Counted from the stretch's first letter, positions 33,508 through 46,655 are shown. The stretch is 64,000 nt of DNA from Shinisaurus crocodilurus (GCA_021292165.1 CM037877.1:303184063-303248062), one strand, 5' to 3'. Made by a program: numbers and translations. Notes: a model not told the origin generated them from the sequence alone.

Positions 33508-36500
33508 TTATTTGCATTGCTAAGGCACCCAGGGCAGCTTACATGGTCCTTCTCCTCTCCTTTTTATCCTCACAACAGCCCTGTGAGTTGGGTTAGGCTG
33601 AGAGTCAGTGACTGGCCCAAAGTCACCCAGTGAGCTTCATGGCCGAGTGGGGACCAGGACCCTGTTCTCCCCAGTCAATACGCTAACCACTATACCACAC
33701 TGCTCGCTTATGGCTGCTTGTCCCAGCAATCCCCTGCCCGATGATCCCTCCCTCTGGAGCCTGTCCCATGGGGGCCCAAGGTTGCCCCAAGAAACCTTTG
33801 CATGCAAAGCATGTGTTTCCCAGTGGGAAAACCCACTGGGAATTTGAGGGGCCATCAGAGTAGAGGTGGCCCCCTTCTGTTCTGCTGGCCTTCCTATTTA
33901 TTTATTGCACTTTTTATCATTATCATCATGATCGCTATTATATACAGTCATGCCTTGGATTGAGAGCATAATTCGTTCCGGAAATGTGCTTGTAATCCAA
34001 AACACTCTTATATCAAAACGAAATCCCCTCAAAAAAATTTGTACAGAGATTTTTAATTTAAGCCGTACTACAGTACTTGTATTGCAAGAAGTGGAAGACC
34101 GCCAACCTGGTCTTCTGCGCGGGTTCAATACTAAGGGGGTAGCGAGTCCTGGGGGCGGGCCTTCTCCGAGGCCCCCCAGCGACTATCACCCTTAGCCTAG
34201 AACAAAGGGATAACTTATAGCCACAAAAGTATCTTTTATAAAACAAGTTTATTTACAAAATGACCTTCACAAACCCAGACACACGCCAGCAATACAGCTT
34301 ATCAGTACAGCACAAAGTAGCAAGCAAGAAGTCTCAAGGACACCGTGATTTCAGGGCTCTCAGCTAGTTAGTTCAGCTCGGGCTCCAGCAGAGGCCCTGT
34401 CAACCGCATGCTGCTAGCTGGGTTCCCGGCGGAGGTCCGGTCTACCCAAGCGGCTAGTGAGTGATTTCAGCTTGGTTGCCCGGGGGTCCGGTCAACCCAA
34501 GCGGCCAGTGATTTCAGCTTGGTTTCCCGGGGGTCCGGTCAACCCAAGCGGCCAGTGATTTCAGCTAGCTGGAGCACGCCGGGTGCTGCTACCCGGGGTT
34601 GCCGATCCTTTCGTTCCCTTACCCCAAGCATGGGGCAAGACTGCTGATCAGGTCCAACAACTCAGTTCCCTTGCGCAGGGTGTTTTATACCTTGGGTTTC
34701 AGGTAGCCCCTCCCTCTGCAATCAGGTGGGTGGCCAATCAGGTGGGTTGCCACCCTCCTCAGGTGGGTGGCCAATCAGGTGGGTTGCCACCCTCCTCAGG
34801 TGGGCGGCCAATCAGGTGGGTTGCCACCCTCCTCAGGTGGGTGGGGTCCCCTTGAAGCCACCTGCTTAATGGTCCCATCCTGTGGTGTTGAATGGCCCTT
34901 TCTTATGGGTGCCGAAATGTCTGCTCTGGCAAGGTATTCAAGTCTTATGTAGATGGGGCTGATATACGAGAGCATTGACGAACCTGGGGATGCTTCCTGC
35001 CTTCCCCCCTGGGGTGATTCTATGCAGATGTTGTTTGTCCCCGTTGGTCTCTGTGGAGACTGGCTGTCTCTGCCCCCTGGGTCTCCTTCCCCCCTCCTTG
35101 GTGAGTGTGTGTGTGTCAGAAAGGGGTTTTAGGTTGGCTTTCTCCACATCTCCCCCCCGGGGAAAAGATGGCATTGGGGTCCCACACCCCAATTTCCCAT
35201 CGACTTGCCCATCACCTGAGAAAGCCCGGGAGAGTGCATCAGCCAAGACATTGTCCTTACCCTTGATGTGCTCAATTTCGAAGTCAAAGTCTTGCAATGC
35301 CAGACTCCACCGTAGGAGTTTTTGGTTGTTGCCCTTGACTCTATCTAACCAGCACAGGGGGGAATGGTCAGTCTGCAGGCGGAACCGTCTCCCCCAGAGG
35401 TAGGGGTGCAACTTGGTGATGGCCCACACCACGGCCAGGCACTCCTTCTCAATGGTGGCAAGACTACGTTCTCTGGGCAGGAGCTTCTTGCTCAGGTATG
35501 CAACGGGGCGCAGCCCTTCTCCCACCTTCTCCTGTAACAACACCGCCCCCATCCCGGCCTCAGAGGCATCCGTCTGTAGAACGAAGGGGGATTCGAAGTC
35601 TGGGGCTTGCAGAATGGGAGCTGCTGTGAGGCAGGCTTTTAGCCCGTCGAAAGCGGTCTGGCAAGCCGCGGTCCACTGGACCCTGTTCGGGTGGCGCTTC
35701 TTACAAAGATCAGTCAGAGGGGCGGCTAGCTGACTGAAGTGTGGCACAAACTTCCGATAGTACCCTGCAAGTCCCAGAAAAGCCTGCACCTGTTTTTTGG
35801 TTGCGGGTTGGGGCCATTTCTGAACCGACTCGATCTTAGCTTCCATGGGTTTGATGCTCCCCCCTCCGACGCGATGTCCAAGGTACTCAACCTCCCCTAG
35901 CCCCACCTGGCACTTCTTTGCTTTCACCGTCAACCCAGCGTCCCGGATCCGCTGGAAGACCCGCCGGACATGCTGCAGATGCTGCTCCGAAGTGGAGCTA
36001 AAGATAGCTATGTCGTCCAGATAGGCACAGGCAAATTCTCCCAACCCGTTCAGCATTCCATTCACCAGCCTCTGAAAGGTTGCCGGACCATTCCGGACTC
36101 CGAAGGGAAGAGTGGTGAACTGGAATAAACCCAGGTGTGTGACAAAGGCAGACTTGAGCGCAGCATCCGCGTCCAGCGGAACTTGCCAATAGCCCTTGGT
36201 GAGGTCTAGGGTGGTAATGTACTTGGCCCTCCCTAGCTTCTCCAGCAAGACATCCATGTTGGGGATGGGGTAGGGGTCAGGGACGGTTACCTTGTCGATT
36301 TTCCGATAGTCCACACAGAACCGCACCCCCCCATCCTTTTTGGCTACCAGGACAATCGGGGAGGACCATGGGCTAGAACTAGGGACGATCACCCCTAGGT
36401 CTAGCATGGCTTTGACCTCCTCAGCAATGACTTGAGCATGGGGTCCTACCGCCCGGTATGGCAGAGATTGCAGAGGGGGGCTGTCACCCGTTTGAATGGT

Positions 36501-39500
36501 GTGCTGGATGAGTGGGGTCCGCCCGGGGCGGTCTGAGAACATGGTCCCAAATTCATCCAGCACCCGCTTCATTTGCTCCCGCTGAGCCTCGGACAGGGCG
36601 GGTGACAGTGAGATTTCTTCCATTCCCCCACCATCCCCCCATTCTCCCAACAGATCCCCATCAGCGAAATCCTTATCATTATGTTCCTTCACACAGCCCA
36701 GTCCCGCACCCCGGTCTACATACAATTTCAACATGTTCACATGAAACACTTTACATTTTCCAGGAGTCCCAGCAAAGAGTATTTTGTAGTTGACTGGTCC
36801 AAGTTTCTCAACTACAGTCCCCGGACCCTCCCACTTAAGACACAGCTTGTCCGTTTTGAGGGTACGCAGAACCAACACTTTATCACCCACCTCAAAAGTC
36901 CGGGCTACTGCGGTTCTATCATACAGCTCCTTTTGCCGCTGCTGGGCTGCCTTCAGATGCTGTTGGGCGGCTTCTCGAACGCTGTGGAGGGTGTCCCGTA
37001 GCCGCCGCAGAAAAGTGTGAACCGGCACGGGCGAACTGCCGGCAGCCCCCTCCCATTCCTCCCGCAACAAAGCCAAGGGCCCCCGTAGTTCTCTACCAAA
37101 CATCAGTTCATTCGGGGAAAACCCGAGGCTTTCCTGCGGAGCATCTCGGTAGGCAAAGAGGAGGTAGGGTAGGGCTTGGTCCCAAGTTCCCGGGTGACGG
37201 CTAGCGTACGCCCGGATCATTTTCCCCAAAGTCTGGTTGAAGCGTTCAACCAGTCCGTTGGTCTCGTGGTGGTAAGGCACCGAAGTTACATGGTCAACCC
37301 CCCCCAGGTCCCACATCTTCTGGAACAGTTTAGACATGAACCCGGTGCCGCAGTCCGACACGACCATGCGGGGCATTCCTAAGCGGGCAAGAGAGAGAGC
37401 AGAGTCTTAGCCAGGCTGGCTGCAGAGATGGAGGCGAGCGCAAAAGCCTCTGCGTAGTGGGTGGCAAAGTCCACTACCGTCAGTACAAACTTTTTCCCCG
37501 TCTTGGTGGGCGGGTTCAGGGGACCCACTATGTCCATAGCAATCCGTTCAAAAGGGATCCCCACCACCGGAAAAGGCTGAAGGGGAGCTCTTGGGTGATC
37601 GCGATTGTGTCCCACTCGCTGGCACACATCGCAGGACCGACAGTAAGCCTTAATGTCGGAGGCGATCATGGGCCAGTAGAACCCCTCTGTAATTCGAGCT
37701 TGGGTCCGCTTTTGCCCCAGGTGTCCTCCCCATGCCACGTCGTGGGCGAGGTGCAACACGGCGCGGCGGTACCGTTGGGGAACCACCAGTTGCCTCTGCT
37801 TGCGCCCCGGTGCCACTTCCCCCTTTGGCTCGAACTCCCGGTACAAAGTTCCATTGTCCCAGATAAATCCTTCCGTGGCAAGGGATACCCCGGGGTCTTG
37901 GTTGGCCAGGGCGCGACACTCTCGCAGGGACGGGTCCAGCCGCTGGGCTTCCTTGAATTGGGCTTGTGTCCCAAAGTCTTTAGCCATCTGAGCAAACCCT
38001 TCGTCCTTCGGGGGCTCCGCTATGGCCTGGTTTTCCCCGGGGTGCCCCGCAGGGGATGGGGTCACCCCGGGTGGTGGAGGGGGCACGGGCTTAGGCTTTG
38101 GGACCGGTGCGGTTACGGGCGGCCCCCCTCGCCTGGCCTGTCCCCGGGTGACGACCTCCATCTTAGCTTTGGCCACCCGGAACGCGAGGTCGTTCCCGAT
38201 GATGATGCCCCACTCCTTTTGGCGATGGATGATTACGTCCATCTCTCCTTCCCACCCCTGGTACTTGATCCGGACCCGGGCGATGGGGACGGTGATGTCG
38301 GGGGAGTTATAGGGTTTGATCGTACACGTACGTCCTGACAAAAGTTGGGACCTCTCTACGCGGTCCCGGGGCAGAGCCGTTACATCTGCCCCAGTGTCCC
38401 TATACCCCACCCGGGGAACATTATTGATATAGATGGACTCACAGAATTGCTTGCGGCTCCATCTCAGCTGGTCCGGGGAGGCGATGCGATACAGCGATGC
38501 ACGGGGTTCAGGACGGTAGGAATCCCACTCCTGGAGTTCCTCCTCGGCACTGCGATCCTCGGGGATGCTTGCATGGAGGGAGAGGACCGACCGTCGCTCG
38601 TCGTCGCTGTCGTTGTCCTGAGCGGCTGCAGCACCCGCGACGCGTCCTACTTTCCTCGGTGAGGGACGGGCATCCCGGTTCTTGGGTTGGAGCTTGGGGC
38701 AATCCCGCCGCAGGTGTCCCATCTCGTTACAGTGGAAGCAGGCCCCAGACCGAGGGTTTTGGTTCCCCTTGGTCCGAGGGGCCTCCCCGCGCCGTCGGGG
38801 CAGGCCCTTTTCCGGCTCCGGGTTCTTCTCGGCCATGGCAGCGGAACTTCCCTTGGTGGATGGGGCCGTCCGGTATAGCCCCATCTCGTCGGCCATGATC
38901 CCCACCGCCTCACAGGTACGGGGCTTCTGATCCCTTACGACAGCGGCCAGCTCCTTCGGGATGGTGGTGAAGAACTGCTCCATGGCGAACAGCTCGACAA
39001 CTTCCTTCAGGGTGGAGGCCCGGGAAGCCTCCACCCAGGACTCGCAGACGTGCATTACCTGGGCTGCCCATGCCACGTGGGTGGTCCCAGGGGAAAGTTT
39101 ACCCTCTCGAAATCTTCGCCGGCAATGTTCGGCGGAGAGGGCGAAGTGTTGTCTGACCGCTGCCTTGAACGCCTCGTAGCTTGCCGGGGTCTTCCGCAGA
39201 TGCGCCCCGAGGAGGTCAGCCAGGTCCCCACTGACCTGGGTTCGCAGGGCGGACAACCACAAGTTGTCGGGGACCCGCTGCTCCTGGCACGCCATTTCAA
39301 AAATGTGCAAAAACATCAGGACATCCTGCCCTGGCTTGTAGTAGGGGAACGCCTTGCGGTCCCACGACGGAGGGGGAGGAGCGGAGGGGACAATCGGGGG
39401 AGTTTTCCCCGCCTCAAGCTGCATCTTGGCCAGCTCCATCTGCATCCGGATCATTTCGCGCTCGTGGGCCATCCTCTCCCGCTCGTGTGCCATCCAGTCC

Positions 39501-42500
39501 GAGGGAAGCTCGAAGGGCTCCAGGGGCTCCAGGGGAGCGGGGTCCTCAGTCCACACATCCTCTCTCCCATCTGTCGGAACTGGGATAGGGCGGCCCCTGG
39601 GTCGGGCACCCGGCCCCTCTGCCGCTCCGTCAGCTGGATCAGCGCCGCCAACCCCGGGGTGATGGGGGTTGCGGGCAGGGGCCGCCATGGCTCGGCTCCC
39701 CCAGTTGCTCCGTCAGGCTCTGGGTCGCCCATGGTGATCCTTAGGCTCTTGCTACTTTGGGTCTGGGAGATATTCTGGGCTAACAAGTTATCCCACCGCT
39801 GCAACCAAGTGGAAGACCGCCAACCTGGTCTTCTGCGCGGGTTCAATACTAAGGGGGTAGCGAGTCCTGGGGGCGGGCCTTCTCCGAGGCCCCCCAGCGA
39901 CTATCACCCTTAGCCTAGAACAAAGGGATAACTTATAGCCACAAAAGTATCTTTTATAAAACAAGTTTATTTACAAAATGACCTTCACAAACCCAGACAC
40001 ACGCCAGCAATACAGCTTATCAGTACAGCACAAAGTAGCAAGCAAGAAGTCTCAAGGACACCGTGATTTCAGGGCTCTCAGCTAGTTAGTTCAGCTCAGG
40101 CTCCAGCAGAGGCCCGGTCAACCGCATGCTGCTAGCTGGGTTCCCGGCGGAGGTCCGGTCTACCCAAGCGGCTAGTGAGTGATTTCAGCTTGGTTGCCCG
40201 GGGGTCCGGTCAACCCAAGCGGCCAGTGATTTCAGCTTGGTTTCCCGGGGGTCCGGTCAACCCAAGCGGCCAGTGATTTCAGCTAGCTGGAGCACGCCGG
40301 GTGCTGCTACCCGGGGTTGCCGATCCCTTCGTTCCCTTACCCCAAGCATGGGGCAAGACTGCTGATCAGGTCCAACAACTCAGTTCCCTTGCGCAGGGTG
40401 TTTTATACCTTGGGTTTCAGGTAGCCCCTCCCTCTGCAATCAGGTGGGTGGCCAATCAGGTGGGTTGCCACCCTCCTCAGGTGGGCGGCCAATCAGGTGG
40501 GTTGCCACCCTCCTCAGGTGGGCGGCCAATCAGGTGGGTTGCCACCCTCCTCAGGTGGGTGGGGTCCCCTTGAAGCCACCTGCTCAATGGTCCCATCCTG
40601 TGGTGTTGAATGGCCCTTTCTTATGGTCTGCTCTGGCAAGGTATTCAAGTCTTATGTAGATGGGGCTGATATACAAGAGCATTGACGAACCTGGGGATGC
40701 TTCCTGCCTTCCCCCCTGGGGTGATTCTATGCAGATGTTGTTTGTCCCCGTTGGTCTCTGTGGAGACTGGCTGTCTCTGCCCCCTGGGTCTCCTTCCCCC
40801 CTCCTTGGTGAGTGTGTGTGTGTCAGAAAGGGGTTTTAGGTTGGCTTTCTCCACACAAGACGTCGCTTGTATATCAAGTAAAAAAAAAATTAAATTAATA
40901 TTTTAAAAAATTGCTTGTCTTGCAAAACGCTCTCAAACCAAGTTACTTGCAATCCAAGGTATTACTGTATTGGTTTTTCCCTTCTATCTGCCCAACAGTA
41001 GGACGACTGCGCAGGGTGGGGTAGCCTCTGCTCCCACTGAGGCTGGGAGAACAGTCCCCTTCCGCCACAGGGTATAGCTCCGGCCAGGCCATGCACGTTT
41101 GGTGCGCCAAATGCTTTTTGTTGTTTAACTTATTTATTTCTTAAAAAGGGGAGGGGGCATTGTATGGGGGGCAGCAGGTGTTGACCTCCCCAGCCATCCT
41201 TGCAGTTGGCCCCAGGCCAGTGTTTCTCAACCTTGGGTCCCCAGATGTTTTTGGCCTACAACTCCCAGCATGCCCCAGCCAATGCTGGCTGGGGCATGCT
41301 GGGAGTTGTAGGCCAAAAATATCTGGGGACCCAAGGTTGTGAAACACTGCCCCAGGCCAAGGCAAGTGGCCTGTTGCCTTCCCAGAGGAGAAGCTCTTCT
41401 GCTCATTGGGAGGGGCTGCAAGTGGAAGGAGGGAAAAGGGGGAAATCCCAAAGGGGGAAATCCCAAAGGGGGAAATCCCAAAGGGGAAAATCCCAAAGGG
41501 GAAAACCCCTCCCCCCTCCAACCAGCTCCAGTGACACAGAGTGGCCCTCGCTGTGGTGCAAACAGCCCCCCCCCCAATGGGGGATCTGAGCATATATTTG
41601 TAAGAACATCAAGCAAATTATTAGCAACAATTAAAGGCAAATGGCAAACCTCTTTAGGAGAAAGGAGTTTAGTTGCAGGACACAAATTGGTCTACTCTAC
41701 AACAAGAAGTGCATCTCTGGCAATCAACAAAGGAGGATATTGGCCAACAGGTCATCCACCTTCCCCAGAGACAACTTCTCCCACCTGCCTGCATTCCACA
41801 TTTTCCTGCCCACATATGCAAGGAGATTGTGTGGCTCTTTCACACAATAGAGTGCTTCCAAATGGAGAGCTTACAATCAAAAGGCATTGTGTAGCTATTC
41901 CGTCCTTTAATGGATATTCTGCAGTAAGAAAAAAAGATGGGATGGGAAAACATGGGAGGTTTATGAGTGGATGATGACATCATCTCCCTCCTCCCCCCCC
42001 CATTATATTCCATGGATGAAGCAGGGTGATGGTGCAAAAAAAAGCCCAATCTGCAAGCACCCCTGGACACACACACCCATCTGTAGATGAGGCAATGTGA
42101 TTGCACAATATGGAAGCACTCTGGATTTTCTGTGGTAAGAAAAAGCAAACATGTATGCAGCCCTGGGAAAATGCAGGCTGATTACAAATGGATCACAGCA
42201 CCATCTAGACCGCCTGTGAAATGAAATGAACCATGGTGATTGCACAATAAAGCCTTGTCAAGTGTTACAGCACTATAAAACTATTCGTGCTTCCAGATGA
42301 GGCTTTTATTTTACAGTCACACTGCCTGATTCACGAAATTTTACTGGGGTCCAGTTGTCATCATCTTCCACTTGTAACCTTTGTTTTTCCCCATGGCCTT
42401 TCCCATCTTTTTTGTGGGAAAAAAGGTTATGGAGGAAAATACAAAAGAAAGGTTATGGAGGAAAATACTGAATAGCTGCAAAATGTCTTTTGATTGTGTG

Positions 42501-45500
42501 AAAGGACTGCCAACCGGTCCTTTACACAAGACCAGAGATCAAAGGTGCAAAACTGCCAGCCTTAACAATGCCGTCTTGACACTGATTCTCTCAGGGCCTT
42601 GTCTATACTCTGGATTTAGCACTGAACCACAGAGGAACCACACACACCGTGTGGGGTAAAACCAGGAAAGTATATTTAAGGTAAACAGATTACAATAAAA
42701 GCTGGGAAATGAGGGAAGGAAGGAGAAAAGGTGGGGAGACACTTTGGTATACACAGTAGAGCTATAAAACAACAAAGCTAGTTCCTTTACTACATAAATA
42801 CCTAAGCACTTACTCTCCTTTGCTTAGGGGTTGGTGGTCCTCTTCAGGGCTGCCTCAGCAAACGTCTTCAAGTGCAGACCACAACAACGAAACCCAAAAA
42901 CCCCAGCCGCAGTATAGATACTTCCCCCCCCTCCTTTCAGTAGCCCAGGTGTCTTTAGCCAATCAGGATGAACTTCATCTGGCCCAGGCAGGGGAGGGGT
43001 AGCTCATGACTAGAGGGCTTGGCCCACATTTGCATGCGAATGGCTGTGGCAAGGAGGCATCAAGATATGGGAGCCTCTGAGGTGCCATCAGAAGAAGCTA
43101 TGTACATTTTGCATTTCCCAGCCCCCAGCTGGGATTATACTTGTTTACACGTGAGGAGGTGTGTGTGTGTGGTGCAGGAAACTCTGATGCTTTTTCTCCA
43201 CAGATTGGTACTGTTCAGAATCCTTCTTCTGGCACCCTGTAATGCTACAACACTAATTTTAAAAAAAATTATGGGGGGGGGGAAATCAGTCACCCCAAGG
43301 TTGGTGATGGGAAAAGTGTTTTTTGCATTAATAATAAAAAAAAGTGCTGTGCCATTATGGTGTTATAACTTCCTTTAATTTAAATGGCATTTCCCTATTT
43401 TAATACATTTAAAAAAACAAATAGCTGGAAAAGTGTGTTAGTGCCAAGTAAAAGATTTATTTTTTTTTAAAAAAGGGTAATAGTGGAAGACCGACAACCT
43501 AGTCTTCTGCGTGGGTTCAATGCTAAGGGGGTAGCGAGTCCTGGGGCGGCCTTCTCCGAGATCCCCAGCGACTATCACCCTTAGCCCAGAACAAAGGGAT
43601 AACTTATAGCCACAGAAGTATCTTTTAGAAAACAAGTTTATTTACAACATTACCTTCACAAACCCAGACACATGCCAGCAATACAGCTTATCAGTACGGT
43701 ACAAAGTAGCAAGCAAGAAGTCTTAAGGACACCGTGATTTCAGGGCTCTCAGCTAGTTAGTTCAGCTCGGGTCCCGGCAGAGGCCCGGTCAACTGCACGC
43801 TGCTAGCTGGGTTCCCGGCAGAGGCCCGGTCAACCGCACGCTGCTAGCTGGGTTCCCGGCGGAGGCCCGGTCTACCCAAGCGGCTAGCTGGGTTCCTGGC
43901 GGAGGCCCGGTCTACCCAAGTGGCTAGCTGGGTTCCCGGCGGAGGCCCGGTCTACCCAAGCGGCTAGCTGGGTTCCCGGCGGAGGTCCGGTCTACCCAAG
44001 CGGCTTGTGAGTGATTTCAGCTTGGTTTCCCGGGGGTCCGGTCAACCCAAGCGACCAATGATTTCAGCTAGCTGGAGCGTGCCGGGTGCAGCTACCCGGG
44101 GTTGCCGATCCTTCGTTCCCTTACCCCAGGCATGGGGTAAGATTGCTGATCAGTTCCCTTGCGCAGGGAACCCAGTTCCCTTGCGCAGGGTGTTTTATAC
44201 CTTGGTGTTTCAGGTAGCCCCTCCCTCCGTAATCAGGTGGGTTGACACCCTCCCTGAGGGGCGGCCTTTTGGGTCAGGTGGGGTGACGCCCTCCCCCCGT
44301 GGGATGTGGTCCCTTTGAAGCCACTTGCTTAATGGTCCCATCCTATGGTGTTGAGTGGCCATTTCTTAGGGGTGCCGAAGTGTCTGCTCTGGAGAGGTAT
44401 TCAAGTCTTATGTAGATGGGGCTGATATGCGAGAGCATTGACAAACCTGGGGATGCTTCCTGCCTTCCCCCCTGAGGTGATTCTATGCAGATGTTGTTTG
44501 TCCCTTTGTCATCTGTGGAGACTGGCTGTCTCCCCCCCCCCCCCGGTCTCCTTCCTCCCTCCTTGGTGAGTGTGTGTGTGTCAGGCAGGGGGCTTAGGTT
44601 GGCTTTCTCCACAGTAATAAAATGGCACCCACTACAAAGCTTCTAGTGCAGTGTTCTCCAACCTTGGGTCCCCAGATGTTTTTGGCCTACAACTCATGGT
44701 GCTCCATTTAAAGTGGGATCAGGTGTTAAACAGGGATGTGTTATCGCCCCAACATTATTTGCTATTTTCATCGCCATGATTTTACCAGGGATGTTGAAGA
44801 GTCCTTGGTTTCGAGTCACGAGTCGAGTCACAAGTCTTTGGACCCGAGTCGAGTCCGAGTCCAAGTCCTTGGTCCAAAATGGTGACTCACAAGTCCCGAG
44901 TCACTCCCAAAGCCATGAGTCCCTATTAAAATCAATGGGGGGGTTTTCCCAACAAAATCAGGCTATTTCAGATGTGTGGCTTAAATAAATTCTAGGTACA
45001 AGTGTGCCTTTTTATTTCAACACTCTGCAACTGATTTTTACAAGAACAGACTAGGCAGACAAACCCAAAATAACCAGACAGGCAGAGGAGGCAGGGAACC
45101 CCAAAACAGGCAGGCAGAGGCCTTTGTCTTGGACAATTCAAACTGTGGAACTGGTTAAGAAGAGACCCGGCAGGCAGAGGAGGCTGGGAACCCCAAACAG
45201 GCAGGCAGAGGCAACCAAACCCAAAATGTCTGAAAGGTTGCATTTTAGGAAAATGATTTTAAAAAATAAACTTGCTGTACTTCCTAAAACCTATCCATTT
45301 TGCATTTGAGGAACACGATTTTGGAACACGAGTCCTTGGTCTCGAGTCCCGAGTCCCATTAAAAATATTGGGACTCAAGTCTGACTCGACTCAGAGGGGG
45401 GACTCAGTCAGACTCACTAGTCGAGTCCTGGAGTCCGAGTCCCCATCCCTGGATTTTACATCTTGTCGAGGGGAAACTTCCCACTGGTGTGGGAATTATA

Positions 45501-46607
45501 TACCGAACAGATGGAAAGCTTTTTAATCTCAGCAGGCTGAAAACAAAAAGTAAGGTAATTACAACCTCCGTTGTGGAACTTCAGTATGCTGATGATAGTG
45601 TGGTCTCCGCACATTCAGAGGATGATCTCCAAACTATCCTGAATGCTTTTGCAGAAGCATACGAAAAACTTGGTCTCTCACTTAACATCAAAAAAACCAA
45701 AGTGCTTCATCAGCAAGTGCAAGCTAACCCTTTGGTGATGCCATCTATCCAGCTTGACGGGACAATACTGGAAAATGTCGATCATTTTCTCTATCTTGGC
45801 AGCTATCTTTCTGTTACAGCTAACATTGACAGTGAAATCCAGCATCGTTTGAGCTCCGCAAGTGCTGCGTTTTCTCAAATGAAACAGAGTGTTCGAGGAT
45901 CGGGATATTTGTAAGAAGACCAAAATACTGGTTTATGAAGCCATTGTATTACCAACTTTATTGTATGCCTGCGAAATATGGACTATCTATAAACATCACT
46001 TCCACCTCCTTGAAAGATTTCACCAACGTTGCCTCCGGAAAATCCTGCGAATTACTTGGGAAGATAGGCGAACAAATGTCAGTGTACTGGAAGAAGCAAA
46101 GACTAGCGTTGAAAAAATGACCCTTCAACGCCAACTTCAGTGGACTGGTCATGTTGTTCGAATGCCTGACTGCCGTCTCCCAAAGCAGTTACTTTACTCC
46201 CAACTCAAGGATGGAAAGCGGAATATCGATGGTCAATATAAGAGGTTTAAAGATGTTCATAAGGCTAATCTAAAAAAATGCAATATAAACATCGAAAACT
46301 GGGAAGCTCTGGCCCATGAACGATCTAAATGGAGGTTGGCCTTTCACAAAGGTTCCATGGACTTTGAATAAGCCCGAGTGCAAGGTGAAAGGGAGAAACG
46401 TGCTAAGCGAAAAGCATGTCAAACGAATCCTTTACAGGACCATCTTCCATCTGGTAACCTGTGTCCTCACTGTGGGAAGCTGTGTGGATCTAGAATTGGC
46501 CTCCACAGTCACTTATGGACCGATCCATCGCTAGAGTCTACACAATCTTCTTTAGAATTTCCTCCTTTTATCCTGGAAGACAATCTTACTCGGTCACAAG
46601 TGATCGC

Positions 46608-46655
<48 letters not shown>

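Larger units (their letters stand above)
34090..40855 (-). mobile_element. Gmr1-like Ty3/Gypsy retrotransposon, nearly intact
   Basis: 6.77 kb. Two LTRs (39808-40855 upstream and 34090-35148 downstream on the minus strand) differ by few changes plus an 11-bp deletion near 40627 in the upstream LTR, so the insertion looks young. The 5-bp target duplication CAAGA is exact (34085-34089, 40856-40860). A primer site and polypurine tract are present. Coding order is Gag, protease, integrase, RT, RNase H: integrase precedes RT, as in Gmr1-type elements, not RT then integrase as in most Ty3/Gypsy. A 1-nt frameshift in integrase splits the frame. No envelope gene. Confidence 0.95.
33945..40967 (-). 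mobile_element. CAGTAATACCTTGG MITE, split by the Gypsy element
   Basis: Left part 33945-34089 begins CAGTCATGCCTTGGATTG after TA. Right part 40861-40967 ends CCAAGGTATTACTG before TA. Joined across the Gypsy insertion, they match the 251-bp MITE at 24370 in reverse orientation. Confidence 0.88.
44703..46653 (+). mobile_element. RTE-like LINE, split by hAT copy 3
   Basis: RT pieces 44703-44785 ([17 protein letters not shown]) and 45460-46611 are in frame once the hAT element and one target duplication are ignored. The RT active site YADD is followed by a C-terminal domain ([20 protein letters not shown]) and a C2H2-like end [17 protein letters not shown]. Ends in an (ATG)n tail at 46608-46653. 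5'-truncated. The family is unassigned; RTE-like is an inference from domain style and tail. Confidence 0.85.

Noticed and set aside
33281..33523. LTR-derived plus-strand ORF with poly-Leu/Tyr run
   Set aside because: Created by reading through the (ATT)n microsatellite.
37379..37400. programmed frameshift signal between gag and pol
   Set aside because: The break is in the middle of integrase, not at a gag-pol or pro-pol boundary, and no classic slippery heptamer is seen.
37457..38338. 293-codon plus-strand ORF
   Set aside because: Mirror of the GC-rich Gypsy gag-pol frame on the other strand.
39050..39913. 287-codon plus-strand ORF
   Set aside because: Shadow of Gag running into the LTR; no domain.
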